Assembly (NCBI GenBank): GCA_010094045.1
Contig: ML986595.1
Span: forward strand, 467,988-531,987
Reading direction: 5' to 3'
DNA length: 64,000 nt
Source: Lojkania enalia
Lineage: Eukaryota > Ascomycota > Dothideomycetes > Pleosporales
In this document: piece by piece, positions 32,444-43,597 of the stretch
How the letters are laid out: each line of letters begins with the position of its first letter
Position numbering within the stretch: position 1 is the first letter of the stretch
Made by a program: the position numbers and the translations under genes
Notes under the pieces: generated by a model
What the model saw: only the letters and a program-made list of their open reading frames with translations
Database searches by the model: none
Told to the model about the DNA's origin: nothing

Positions 32444-34801
32444 CTAACCCCTAATAATCTTGCCTCCAAATTTCAGCTCCCACTCGCTCGGATCCTCACC
32501 TTTGAACCCGGCCTCCCTACGTTCCGCAAGATCTTTCTCCGTAACCGCGATCCCTTCGTACCACTCGCGAATATTCAGATCTGTATCATCCCCCCACATC
32601 ACCAACATGCCATCCTCGCCCCTCGCAATAGGCTTAGGCGGTACACCCCTCATCTTAAGGAGCATGTACAAGATATCGCTGAACCGTTCGCCTTGCTGCG
32701 AGTAGTATGCTGGCTGTTTATCAAACGGCCATTTCGGGTTGCGGGGCGGATGCCAGAGGGAGTCAGCGGATGATTGGAGGCCGTCGACGAGATTGTTGTC
32801 TGAAGGGGGACCGTTAGATGTCGCATCCTTATTTTCTGGTGAGGGGGACGGCGGTTCTTCCCAAGTTCGGAAAAGCCAGCACATTCGTTCTACACATGCT
32901 AGAAGGGTGACAGCTACGAGAAAGGTTTCAAACGGGTTGGCTTGTTGACGTTGGAGGAGGCGACGCTCGAGATCGTTCATAACGCCGCGAGCTATGCCAG
33001 CTGCGAGCTTCTCCGCAGCGCCCATGAGTTGCATTTTTATGAGTTCATAAGATGCTAAGTTATTGACTGATGTGATTGGTGTTCGGGATGGGTTCTCAAG
33101 GTCGGATGGCGACATGGCTGAGGGGGCGAGAGAGGGATTCGAAAAGAGATACCACTCCATGTTACGAGAGGTGAGGATACGCGTGAGGTTCCAGAGCTCC
33201 AGAGCCTTGCTCAGAAGGCCATCCTGGTTCATGGATTTGACCTTGAAAGCGACCCGTATCGTTGTCTTTATGAAGCCGGACTCTTCAGATTCATAGAATG
33301 CAGTCGCAATCTTCTTCATATAAGGGTCCATGCGCCCCCCAATGTCATCGTCTGTATCTATGATCTCCAAGGATGACGGTACTAGCGAGGCAAGAATCAC
33401 TGGGTCAATGTCTGCGCTATGTACCGGCTGGGCTTGACTTTTCAGGGGTGTGAATGCGGCGAATGTGCCAGAGTCGGGATAATGCGTTGCTTCTATTCGA
33501 CCAGGAATCGAGTCGAGCCGTATTTGGCCTCTGGCCTGACTGACAGCATGAAACGCCAAAACACCATGGAGGCCAGCAGAATATAGATTGAACTCTTCGG
33601 CGATCCGGGTCCGAATGCAGGGTTGTTTCCACAGCCGTGCGCTCTCAACATTGACACAAGTGCTGCAGGGGCTCTCTCCCGAGCAAGGCTTCTTCAACAT
33701 TCGACACCTTATACATGCGCCTCGCTTTCTCACTTCCTGAACCTCTTTTCGCCGAGTATCCGAGAATCTTCCTCGGACTTTTGGTTTTGCTGGCTTCTGA
33801 TTCATGCTGAAATCGGTTGTAAAATGTGTTTGATGGGGTCCGGATGGGTTCATCGCAATCGGACGGGGATGATTGGCAGTCTTTGTCGGGCTGTCTTGGT
33901 TGGGTGGCCCAGCCTCCCTGGTGGGCTCTTGTAGTAGAGGGTCGATTGAGTTTTGGGGCAAGCCTGGCCATTGCTGGCGGCCATGTGCGTGGAAGAACTT
34001 GTCGGAGATTCCAGGGTTGGACATGTTCAATTCCGGCTCCATTGTCAATCCGTTCGTCAGAGGCATGAGCTCATTGGCTGCCGAGGCTGCCATAACGAGG
34101 GACGGGACCATTTGCGCAATCGAGCTTGTGCTGGATAGCGGGAGGCTGGTGAGACGCGGCGAGTTGTTCGGCGAGTGCTGGAGGGGGCCGTTGAACTGGT
34201 AGATGGAAGGAAGTGCAGGCGCATTGGATGGTTCTATGCTCTGTGAAATACCGCCCGCATGATCCTCCGGCCTGTCGTCTTGTATCAAGAACTCGTCCAA
34301 GAATGCGCCTTGTGCGTTGTTCGGTTGCAATGAAGGTGGCTGCGGAGATTTTCTTCTATGTTTCCCGGGCACGCGCTTCCCCGACAAGTCCAAATGCTGG
34401 CGCGACACCTCTGCAAGCGTCTCCAGAGCCGACATGCCCTGCTTCGCGCTGGCAAAGGGGAGGTTCATGGTCTGGCCATTCTGCGGTAGGGAGGCAATCT
34501 GGGCGGCCATGCTATCGGGCGGGAGATCGGGGAGCTCGTGAAATTGGAGGATGGCGCGCTGGCGGTCGCGGATAGGAAGTGCTGGACATTTCTTCACGAG
34601 GTGGTTCGTCAGGCTATCTATACGGCCCTTGGGGAACTGCGGCGCGGGTAAGCTGGTGTTCGCGAGTTTCCGACATTTGGTGGGGCGACAGACCTTTTCA
34701 CCGCAAGACTTGCACGTGTGCTGGTAGCGATTGCTGGCATCCTCGAGCTTTGGGCCGCGTTCAAAAAATTCCAGGATCAATTGATTGGGCTTGCGACCCA
34801 T
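32444..34801 (-). CDS. Putative transcription factor with BED-like and Zn-cluster motifs
   Basis: Uninterrupted frame of 785 residues, MGRKPNQLIL to FGGKIIRG. A BED-like zinc finger is N-terminal (residues about 8-75): HTCKSCGEKVCRP with a distal LTNHLVKKC pair (Cx2C...Hx4C). After a disordered Ser/Pro/Gln-rich stretch comes a zinc cluster near residues 380-415, RKRGACIRCRMLKKPCSGES then PCSTC. The first five cysteines follow Zn2Cys6 spacing (Cx2Cx6Cx5Cx2C), but the sixth is 12 residues on, longer than the usual 6-9. The C-terminal half is helical with ELWNLTRILTSRNMEWYLF and LVAVTLLACVERMCWLF, as in fungal regulators' middle region. A nuclear regulator of unknown target. Divergent from the mpaB-like gene. 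Confidence 0.78.
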   Translation of the reverse strand: MGRKPNQLILEFFERGPKLEDASNRYQHTCKSCGEKVCRPTKCRKLANTSLPAPQFPKGRIDSLTNHLVKKCPALPIRDRQRAILQFHELPDLPPDSMAAQIASLPQNGQTMNLPFASAKQGMSALETLAEVSRQHLDLSGKRVPGKHRRKSPQPPSLQPNNAQGAFLDEFLIQDDRPEDHAGGISQSIEPSNAPALPSIYQFNGPLQHSPNNSPRLTSLPLSSTSSIAQMVPSLVMAASAANELMPLTNGLTMEPELNMSNPGISDKFFHAHGRQQWPGLPQNSIDPLLQEPTREAGPPNQDSPTKTANHPRPIAMNPSGPHQTHFTTDFSMNQKPAKPKVRGRFSDTRRKEVQEVRKRGACIRCRMLKKPCSGESPCSTCVNVESARLWKQPCIRTRIAEEFNLYSAGLHGVLAFHAVSQARGQIRLDSIPGRIEATHYPDSGTFAAFTPLKSQAQPVHSADIDPVILASLVPSSLEIIDTDDDIGGRMDPYMKKIATAFYESEESGFIKTTIRVAFKVKSMNQDGLLSKALELWNLTRILTSRNMEWYLFSNPSLAPSAMSPSDLENPSRTPITSVNNLASYELIKMQLMGAAEKLAAGIARGVMNDLERRLLQRQQANPFETFLVAVTLLACVERMCWLFRTWEEPPSPSPENKDATSNGPPSDNNLVDGLQSSADSLWHPPRNPKWPFDKQPAYYSQQGERFSDILYMLLKMRGVPPKPIARGEDGMLVMWGDDTDLNIREWYEGIAVTEKDLAERREAGFKGEDPSEWELKFGGKIIRG

Positions 34802-35346
34802 ACCGACCTGGAGTCTCGCTGTACCAGCGGTGAAGGACGATACTGCCGGCGGAGTGTGAGGCGGTCGGGCGGTGAAGGGGAGGGGTTAAGTCGCCGCAGG
34901 GTCCGAGAGAAGCCGCGTGCCAAGCACTCTAGCCCTCATTGGGCCTAATCCCAAGCTTTCACCTTGTCGCCGCCCTTGATATGTACAATTCTCCTAGCAC
35001 AATACCAGCCCGTGTTCACCGGACTATGTATGCATCTTCCCGTCATCGCGGGGCTGTACGCGGGCATGGTCGACCAGGGCCATAAAACAGTGACGCCGTG
35101 CCAAACTCATGCATGCATCATGTTTCCGATTCCAGAACTAGGAAAGGAGGGAATTGCACAAGGCCTACTTGGTGATACTCAGGAAACGCTCTCTTTGTGT
35201 GATGAGGGGATATTGAGGGCGTCTGACGAAACTTTGTCTTTAAGCCACCATATGCTGACACTATCTACCCCCGTTAAGCATCATCACGTGTGGCTAAACC
35301 TCGTGTCTAGCTCTTCCATCTCTCCTTCTACCACAACTCTCTGACT
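34802..35346. other. Divergent intergenic region
   Basis: 545 bp between the starts of the zinc-cluster regulator and the mpaB-like oxygenase gene. A CT-rich tract (TCTAGCTCTTCCATCTCTCC, near 35305-35330) lies just before the oxygenase start. No gene recognised. Confidence 0.4.
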
Positions 35347-37028
35347 ATGGAATTCTCTAATATCATCCCCAATATGGGATCTTGGACGGTAACTGGCATA
35401 GCCGGGTTCTCTCTCTATATCCTGCTATGCCGCACGCTCCGCTTCCGTCGTCGAGACAAGAAACATGCCGAGTATCCCTACAAAACCCGCGAGGACCTTG
35501 CCAAGATGACCACTCAACATGCCCAGGAGATCATCAAATACCTTTACAACCTTGAATTTCCCTTGATGGTCGAGAAGGCGTTGCAATTTGCGCTATTCAA
35601 GTAAGAATCCCCTGTCCTCTTTCGGCATGATCCATGCTTTCTTTTTATCTAGCCCTAGTCCTATGACATGTTACCTACAGATTTCGTTCTGTGACCAAGT
35701 CGCAGGAGATAATTCTACCCCCCCAGAGCATAAGACATAGATAAAATATCTACTTCAATATTTCTATGTCTTATTTCGGGATATCCGTTTGGCTTGGGGT
35801 GTAGCTAATGGTCATGCCAGAACATATGGCATCCCCACAATATCAAGACTCCTCTGCGAAACAAAACAGCTATCCACTCCCGAACATGCTCCTCGAGTAC
35901 GTTTTCTTCTCTATCCCTTTGATCTTCATTATTAAAACCAAGCTTACCAACCTTCAGCGATATGCCGACACTGTGATCCTAATCCGTGAATTCCTAGGCA
36001 AACCACCTTCATCCACCCGTGCCAATTCTGCAATCGCCCGCATGAATTACCTCCATAGCGTGTACCAGAGGGCTGGCAAGATCAGCAATGATGACATGTT
36101 GTATACGCTTGCGTTGTTCGTGCTCGAGGTTCCTAGATGGGTGAATAAGTATGAATGGAGGCCTCTGACGGAGATGGAGGTTTGTGCGTTGTACGTATTA
36201 CTAGTCCTCCCTTCTCCTTCCTATCACAACCATCTTTTATTCTTCTTTGCTGACAACCCACGCGTAGCGGCACGATCTGGAAAGATATGGCACAATGCAT
36301 GCACATCGACCTCTCTCCACTAGCTCGAGGCCCCGACGGCTGGCATGACGGCCTGGAATTCTACTCCGACATCGAGGCCTGGGCTAATGCCTACGAAGAA
36401 AAGGCGCTGGTTCCTCACCCACTTAATCACCAACTAGCTGGAGAGACAATCGCCATCCTCCTTTGCGACGTCCCCGAGTTCCTGAAGCCCCTCGGAACAC
36501 AAGTTGTAGTCACGCTTATGGACTTGAGACTAAGAAGGGCGATGGTGTAAGTTAGCTTGTTCTAAGAAAGGCAATAAAATGGAAAGACATGTCTTGCTAT
36601 CGACGAAGACATCGATATTGACAACAACCAGGTACGACGACCCGCCTGCCCTATACCCACCCCTCGTAGATTTCCTCCTCTACACCCGTGCCTTCCTCCT
36701 CCGCCACCTCACCCTCCCACGCCCCTTCTCACTCCGCGTCGACCCGCTGACGGATCCGGACCCCGTCACCGGACGCTTCTATCAGCACTATTACCAGCAC
36801 GAGCCTTGGTACGTCCCCCGGACGGCCTCGCATCTATACGGTCCCCTAACCCTGTTCCGTCGGCTTGTCGGCCTTCCGTATCCGAATGGGAAAAAGTATA
36901 AGCCGGAGGGGTACGCCATGTTCGAGGTTGGACCGCAGGGGATGGAGAAACTGGGGCAGGATAGCTGCCAAAAGACGTACGAAGAGTTGATGGAGAAGGG
37001 GAGGGGCGGGTGCCCTTTTGCAGTATAG
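35347..37028 (+). CDS. mpaB/rubber-oxygenase-like (DUF2236) ER-anchored protein
   Basis: Member of the ER-bound oxygenase mpaB/mpaB'/rubber oxygenase family; mpaB itself cleaves a farnesyl chain in mycophenolic-acid synthesis. Exons 35347-35600, 35821-35896, 35958-36190, 36268-36546 and 36632-37028 give 412 residues. The N-terminus has one helix (WTVTGIAGFSLYILLC) followed by arginines (TLRFRRRDKK), fitting ER anchoring. The family core follows: LEFPLMVEKALQFALFKTYG, RYADTVILIREFLGKPPSS, ARMNYLHSVYQRAGKISNDD, WRPLTEMEVCAFGTIWKDM, WANAYEEKALVPHP and DDPPALYPPLVDFLL. The frame is intact after splicing. The first intron is unusually long (220 bp) and holds a hairpin. No secondary-metabolite genes adjoin it, so a role there is not indicated; the substrate is unknown. 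Confidence 0.87.
35730..35774. repeat. Hairpin inside intron 1 of the mpaB-like gene
   Basis: Perfect 12-bp inverted repeat: ATAAGACATAGA at 35730-35741 and TCTATGTCTTAT at 35763-35774, with a partly pairing 21-bp loop that extends the stem imperfectly. It sits in a 220-bp intron, about four times the local norm. Could be a folded intron structure or a small mobile-element scar. Confidence 0.7.
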
Positions 37029-37634
37029 GATGAATGGATGAGAATCGGGTAGTTTCTGGAGTTGCATTGTTGGGAAATTGACCATATATAGGACTTGTGA
37101 CAGGTGAGATATCGATTTTGAAAATTCAGTGGCTGGCATGCAAGGGCGTGCGATCCTGATGGGTGACCGCTGAGGAAAGCTAATTTCAAACCCGTTAGAT
37201 GATACCGCTCTAGTTGTACGGGTAAAACGCGTTTGAGCGGTGTATCAGAATCAGGAAACGTACTTCGGTCATGATTCGCTATTGCTCGAAATAATATGAT
37301 AAATAGCTGGGAATCAATATTTCAAGTAGCTAGCAAACATGCAAACGTCCCTTACCGAAAGCCTAAAGTCTAAGTATACATAAGCGCTATGAAAAATCAA
37401 GCATCATGATAAGAACCGAAATCTTGAAGAAACAGATAGTAGCACAGACCCGTTAATCTTGCTCAAACCTTCAAAGCAACCAAAGACTAATGCTTGGAGA
37501 GTGCAGCATCTAATAACGCCATCAAGTCGGCCACCGGGGTATTCCTCATCTCATATATCACGGAATTCAATCGTCATGCCCATTGCTAGAATCCAGATTT
37601 CCGGCCCTCAATTTCCATAACGCCGACCATGTAG
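37029..37634. other. Convergent 3' region
   Basis: 606 bp between the stops of the mpaB-like gene and SCAP. Low complexity is modest; no gene or repeat recognised. Confidence 0.45.
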
Positions 37635-40600
37635 TCATTGTGTTTTCCTTCCTCCCGTCCTCCTCAACCTCGACTTGTGCGTCCCGAGAGTCGGATCAAA
37701 TGCTTGGCCATCGCCGCCTATTAAGCCACCGAAGGACTCTTTGCCAAGGGTGACGACCTTGACTACATTGCCAAAGCCGACAGCAACACTTCTCTTCCCT
37801 AGTCGTGTAATAGGACCGGCACTTGCGACAAACAGCTGCTCGTTCAAGGTCATTTGATCCGAATCTTCAGAGGGGTCGTCGGTCTCGAGCGGTCTCGAGC
37901 GAAATTCTCCATTTGAAGAAAGCGTCCATGCTTCCCAGTTGTCAGGGTCAGTGGGCGAGGCGGGCGGGTGTTTATCGTTGAAAACCGTATTGAGCGAGGA
38001 AACTGACCGAGTCCTCCCTTGTTTCGTCGCGCGTAGCTTCAGCGCAGACCCTGGTGCAGAGGCAAAAAAACCCGAATCGACACCGGATGCAGCAGAGGAA
38101 GGGGTTAGTGAAAGAGAACACCTCCGAACACCTACAATGCTGAGTACATTGGTGGATTCCCATACGCCAGCTGGTTCGACGCAATGAACGGCTTCCGTAG
38201 CACTGCCAAGACCTTGACAATTGTGGGCTTCCGTCTCGGACGGTTTTCCGAGGCATACCTGAGAGGCTGAATCGTCGTCAAGGGTAAAGGTCTGCATGAT
38301 CATATGGTTCGTGTCTAACTCATTATACGCAATGCACAGGGTGTGAACAGCCGGTCCACCGCAATGGCACAATTTGCGACTTGAGTGCATCACTCTGAAC
38401 GTCTGGGGTTTAACGTGGCCAATCGGAAGGTTGTATATTAGAGCTCGGCTGCTGAAATCGAATATCTCAGCTTCTTCTGAACGCAAAGCGAAGATAAGTC
38501 CGAGGCTTGGTACGCCATACACGAGCCGTATCTTTGAGGGATTGGAATCAGGTGGCGGCCCAGGATCGAGACCAGCCACGACGTCCGGGGTCCACTGGCT
38601 TCCTTCATTGAGTGACATGATGTGGACTTTTCCGAATTTGCAAACAAACAAAAGATTCATGTAGTCTTTTGTAGGAGAGTATAAAGTGGCGGCTGAAATG
38701 GCGCTAGAATGAACATATTTCGTCTCGGGGCTTCTATTTTTGGTATCGAATTCAGTCAAGTGACCGTCTGGAGTGACAATTACAAGACTCAGTCTGTCGG
38801 GTTGTGTGGGATGGATGGATGCGAAAGAGAACAGGATCGGTACTTGACCTCTGAGTTCGATAGCCAAAAACAGAAAAAATCGACCTGTAGCCAGGCTGAA
38901 TATGCCAATTTGGCCCTCGTCAGTGCAAAGAGCAAGGAATTTTCCTCCATCATCCAGTGCACAGGCCACGATGGGCCATAACTTGGGGTTCATCGAGGCC
39001 GTCTGTAGCACTGTATTCATGTACCCTCGTCCCGGCTCGTATAGCCAGAGAGATGTCGATCTATCCAAACTGATACTGACGAGGTGACCTTTGGGACATG
39101 ACGTGAGGCGGGCAATGTCAAGAACCTGTGGCATAGGTAAAGTTTTGACCGAGAAATTTCGCTCAACCTCTTCCTCTTCACTAGTGGCTTCAGGAATGCC
39201 GGTCCAGAGAAGGTAGTTCATAAGTAGAGTAACAGCTGCGATCAAGAAAACCACAATCAATGCTGCCGGAAAGGCATGCTCTTGACCAAAGTGACGTATG
39301 CTCTCAGGTAGCGGACGGGTTATTTTTTGGGATTTGTCCCTACCGTTCGCATCGCGTAAAACAACAAGTAGAGGGTCATAGATGCGTGCAATGAAACTAT
39401 GAGCATTCGGTTTGATTGCGCCAATCAGCTCCCGAGCTGTATTGTGGTCCTGGAGTTGAAGCCATTCGGCAGGCGTCCGGGCTTGGTTAATCGGAGGTGA
39501 GGTCCAGACAGTAGTCGGGGTACGTTTCGCGTGTCTCTTTACCAATTTGTCCACCGTCTCACGTACGGACAATTGCCGAGTTTCGCTATCGAAAAAATGC
39601 CAATTGACGGCGACAATAATAGAGAGAATAGCAGCCGAGCTTGCCCATCGGGTACTCGAAGGCCACTTGTTCCGTAGTAACGCTCCAAACCACGACTGGC
39701 GCTCTTGCCGGCCATGTTTCGATGATTGGCTGTCCTCTATCCGTCCCAAGGAGTCTTGAAGTTCCATTCTCTGTACATCTACACTGAGCACAGCAAGGAA
39801 GAAAGTGAGATGAAACACCAAATCAAGAACTAGTGTAACAGCTGCAAATACGCAGAAATCAGCCACCCACGGTGTCACAACCCGCGAGCAAAGGTAAATG
39901 AGGACGAGATTCTGTCCAGCTACAGCAAGTGATAAGTGCCCAACCTCCCCGAGTGCATTTCCAATGCGTTGCACTGGTGGCATCTCAGGTGGGGTCTCGA
40001 GCACAACGTTGATCAATCGAAAGCTGGGGCTTGTGAGCACGTGGTGGCGGGTTAGAACGCGAGCAGGGGCGAACATACATATTTCCAAAGGCAAAACAGA
40101 AGACAACACCTGGGAACCATGGACGAGGAATACGAGCTAGGTTTATGCCAAGATATGCACATACGGTAAAGCTTCCGATTACGCACACAGTCATCTGTAA
40201 TTCAGGCTAAGTAGTGGTAGAGGCGTTATAGGGATGGTACATTATACCTTTACGCATATAGTAATAAGTAACCCAAACCAGCTTTTCACGGCCCGAAGTT
40301 TCATCATTCGCCAGATCACATACGCTGCTGTCACGACGTACGATGCGGCAAGGAAGAGGTCGTCTATCAAAGTCATAGGTTTGAAGTGGAATTCATAAAG
40401 CCTGTTCCGCCAAATCAGGCCATCTTTAGGGAATAAGGACCAATCGGAAGAGAGTTCTTCACTCAGCAGTCTTGATCGTTCGTTCCAAATGGCGCCCAGG
40501 CTGGAGTTGGCCTGATCGAATAGGGTGATGACCAAGGCATCGGCAGCTTTCAATTTCTTCTTGGTAAAAGACTTCCCAGCAAAGACAGTACTCGGTCGCA

Positions 40601-41264
40601 AAGTGATGTTGAGACTCGTCTGCAAGTTAGACCGGGCGTTGATGGTGGCCAGAAGGGAAGGGTCTTCTTCCAGCTCCTTCAATGAGCAGTTCCAGTACAT
40701 CAAGGGCGAATGCATTCCCCAACGCCGCCCGTGCTCCGAGGGTATTGGACAGCCGTGGCCGTCTGGAAGGGGGAGGTGGTCGGTTGTTTGCGCAGTATCG
40801 TCGATCTCATCGAAACCACGACCGATGAGCGCCTCTTGGACACGGAGCGCTTCTCGCAAGATGGAATGGTCGATGGCTTTCATATAGTCGCCATGCACCC
40901 ACACCTGATGCACATCCACATCGACGGGCCTGTCGTCGCTGACCTCGTTCGTCGACGTCCACACATGCTGGGGGAGGTTGCGGAGTCCGGTGGCCGCGGG
41001 GCTGTCGGGCTGGAAGACGGCCGAGTAGCAGAGGACCACCGAGACGAAGATGGTTAGGAACAAGCAGGTACGCCAATGTTGCGCCGTGGCAATGCCATGC
41101 GCCTGGAATGCGCGCCGGATCGGGTGGACGGGTGAGAGTCTCGGTGGTTCAGTGGTGCTGGTCTCGCAGGTTAGTAGGCGGATCTGGTGCGAAGTATATA
41201 CAGCATCGAGCGCGCAGCCGGACAGGACTCACCCACGAAACGGATAGAGGATGTACCAGATCAT
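37635..41264 (-). CDS. scp1: SREBP cleavage-activating protein (SCAP/Scp1)
   Basis: Sterol-sensing escort of the SREBP transcription factor, acting in ER-to-Golgi transport. Exons 41233-41264, 40248-41157, 40079-40194 and 37635-40023 give 1148 residues. The short exon 1 (MIWYILYPFRG) resembles SCAP N-termini. A first helix (LFLTIFVSVVLCYSAVF) precedes a long lumenal loop ending at FHFKPMTLIDDLFLAASYVV. The sterol-sensing domain follows: YVVTAAYVIWRMM, SWFGLLITICVKMTVCV, FGNIFRLINVVLETPPEMPP with VQRIGNALGEVG, and VTLVLDLVFHLTFFLAVLSV. Next comes VDVQRMELQDSLG; MELQD (about 439-443) occupies the place of the mammalian COPII-binding MELADL. The C-terminal half is WD40-like (DRSTSLWLYEPG, GQIGIFSL, VVKVVTLGKESFGG). 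All frames join cleanly. Presence of SCAP implies a SREBP pathway elsewhere in the genome. Confidence 0.93.
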
Positions 41265-42263
41265 TCGTCGCTGCGTGCCCCCAACCTGGGCATGTCCTGT
41301 TGGTTTTTTGAGGGCGCTTTAGCTTCGGCTTCAGCTGACGGTTTCCGACGCACACGACGACGTCGTCCGCATGCAAAGGCGAGGGATGGGGTTCGGCGGG
41401 TCATTCATGGGGTGGGAGACGCGGTGGTAGAGGAGCGCAGGACGAGGCGAGCGGGCGGAACGGGAGCGCAGGTCGGCGATGGCGCGAAATTAGTTCTTCG
41501 TGTGGTGAAGTGAATGGTCCGCATTGTCTGTCGTGGTGGCTTTCCCGGCGCATCGAGGCGGACCTGTTCGCCAAGTCCTCCGTCTGGCTGAACCTTGTGC
41601 GCATCGTTACCATCAGCGCCTGGGGGCTTGCCGCCTCGGGCCCAAGGCTCTTCCGCGTCCAACTCGGCGGAGCGAAAGGGGTGTGTATACATAAGAAGGC
41701 AAGAAAGATAACAGGTGGTTGATCAGGACAGTAATGACACTAGGTACGGGACCTAGGCCTGCGAGAGACAGCTGTGTATCCCATCAGCCCGGGACATGCA
41801 TAGGTAGCTGAATATTGACTTCGGATCCGATACTGCTACATGTACTTGCATCGATATCCCAGTACTCTAGGCCCCCGGAGATTTATAGACATGTTGAGGA
41901 CGCAGGGTCCGAACCACGCGTCTGCGCCATGTGAACCACTACCCACATGCTGTAGCGAACTATCTATCCTATCGTATCCATTCGACCCGTGGATCGCGCC
42001 TGTCGTGCCATCCCATCCGCTCACCAGTTTCAACAAACAGCCTCAAGTAAGCGCCGGTCTCCTCTAGGTTACCTGACTGGCCATCAGTCGAAGAAGGGCA
42101 ATTGTAGGCCGTGATCTTGTTGCTCCTCAATATACCCTTGCTTGCTCACAAAGCAGAGCCTGTAAATGACGTTGGGGCGTATGGCATGGACTAGAGAAAA
42201 GTCCAAGCTCCATGATTGCACCGTTCCTCGCGCTCCACCCAAATATTTGTCTCGTCAAGCTTG
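41265..42263. other. Intergenic region upstream of SCAP
   Basis: About 1 kb between the SCAP start and the Acl4 stop. GC-rich at 41340-41680, where overlapping frames on both strands lack recognisable domains. No gene supported. Confidence 0.4.
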
Positions 42264-43388
42264 TCATGTGCCCTTCATTTCTTCATCTTCCCCACCATCG
42301 GTGTCTTCCAACTGTTCCTCTTCTTCGCCGGTAGAAGGCCCTAAAGAGTCATTTAAGCGCTTGACAATTTCCTCTGCGTGTTCCCTCAATCGCTCGTCTT
42401 CGTACTCGAGCATTGTGTATAATTTGAGACTATTCTCAAGCCAGTAACGGCTTGCTTTTAGTAGAGACTTTGCTGCTTCTGTCTGCTCTGCAGTTTTCTG
42501 CTTTTCGCCCAACAAATGCAAGCACCATCCGCCCAGATACCATGCCTCCACACTGCCATCGTTCTCTTCAACGAGTCTCTCTAGCACCTCAATGGCATCA
42601 TCTTCCATTTCGGCTTCCATGAGTAGCCGTGACAGACTAATCCTTGTCGAAAAGTCGGGAACTTTGGGATCATCTGGATCGAGTTCTTTCCACAGACTCA
42701 TACTTCTTGAAAGCGCCGCCTTTGCATCGTCTACCCTCAATTGTGATATTCGTATCGATGCCAATGTTTGCAAAGACTCCGGATTATTCGGGGCCACGAG
42801 CAGCGCTTCAGTGACAGCGGCTTCGCACCGAGCTTCGGCATCTTGCTCCCACGACAGATCGGTCATGAAGACCTCCACAATTCCACATAGGGCATTCGCT
42901 AACTTAAACTTCTTCTCGTCCAACGCCTCTGTAATTTCTGGCTTCTTCAGCTTCCCTTCGAGCTCACCAATTTCCCGTTTCAATACATTCACTCCCTTCT
43001 CAAACCACTTCACGCTTTCCGCTCCGCCCTCTTCACACAACTGGGCCAGCCAGAGAAACTTTTCGGCACCATCGTTTATGCCTTCTTCGTCTAGCTTCAC
43101 CGCAGCCAGAAACACTTCTCTTGCTGTGTCTGGGTCGCCGAGTTCAACGTTTATTTCTCCGAGTAGGTTCAGCGCTGGCAGAGCAGCTAATGCAGGTTCG
43201 GAGGTCGGCTGGAGGAGGCCAAGTGCTCGTCTCGCCAGCGAGAGGGCTTCTTCAGGCTGTGATGTCTGGAGGAGAGCAGCGGCTTGCACGAGGAGCGTGT
43301 CGGGAGAGGCTTTAGTCCTCTTCGATTCGCCGTTCTTCACGCCCTTTTTGGATCTCCGAGAGCGATCCTGGGGTCTTGTTTTTGCCAT
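42264..43388 (-). CDS. acl4: TPR assembly chaperone of ribosomal protein L4 (Acl4)
   Basis: Single-exon gene of 374 residues. In yeast Acl4 captures nascent Rpl4 and escorts it to the pre-60S particle. The lysine/arginine-rich N-terminus (MAKTRPQDRSRRSKKGVKNG) fits nuclear import. TPR units follow: LLQTSQPEEALSLARRALGL, ALPALNLLGEINVELGDPD with TAREVFLAAVKLD, and EKFLWLAQLCEEGGAESVKW. Later come ESLQTLASIRISQLRVDDAK and DGSVEAWYLGGWCLHLLGE. The C-terminus is very acidic (TGEEEEQLEDTDGGEDEEMK), as known for Acl4. The start lies 209 bp from that of the Gir2-like gene on the other strand. Confidence 0.87.
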   Translation of the reverse strand: MAKTRPQDRSRRSKKGVKNGESKRTKASPDTLLVQAAALLQTSQPEEALSLARRALGLLQPTSEPALAALPALNLLGEINVELGDPDTAREVFLAAVKLDEEGINDGAEKFLWLAQLCEEGGAESVKWFEKGVNVLKREIGELEGKLKKPEITEALDEKKFKLANALCGIVEVFMTDLSWEQDAEARCEAAVTEALLVAPNNPESLQTLASIRISQLRVDDAKAALSRSMSLWKELDPDDPKVPDFSTRISLSRLLMEAEMEDDAIEVLERLVEENDGSVEAWYLGGWCLHLLGEKQKTAEQTEAAKSLLKASRYWLENSLKLYTMLEYEDERLREHAEEIVKRLNDSLGPSTGEEEEQLEDTDGGEDEEMKGT

Positions 43389-43597
43389 GGTTTACGGCTG
43401 AGGAACGAAAAAGAGAAATCAGCTTCTCGGAGGGCTCCTTCACTGAGCTGGCGTTGCGGGGGAAGGGGGAGCGACGGCGGGCTCGTCCAAAAACTTCAAA
43501 ATTTCTAAAGGTGCCAAGCCCGGCAGCTCGTGACGCGGGGAAAAGGCCCCGCCAAATGTGGCTCTTTGAATCATACAATCAACCGCAACAATTCGCT
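43389..43597. promoter_or_regulatory. 209-bp bidirectional promoter between acl4 and gir2
   Basis: Short shared region between two divergent translation-related genes. GC-rich in the middle, with GAAAAAGAGAAATC near 43405. No TATA box seen. A compact arrangement suggesting joint expression. Confidence 0.45.

Noticed and set aside
36791..37189. Minus-strand frames over the end of the mpaB-like gene
   Set aside because: Antisense shadow of a conserved coding exon, no domain.
41340..41700. Several 65-108-codon frames on both strands upstream of SCAP
   Set aside because: GC-rich shadows with Arg/Pro/Ala bias and no domain; likely promoter and leader sequence.
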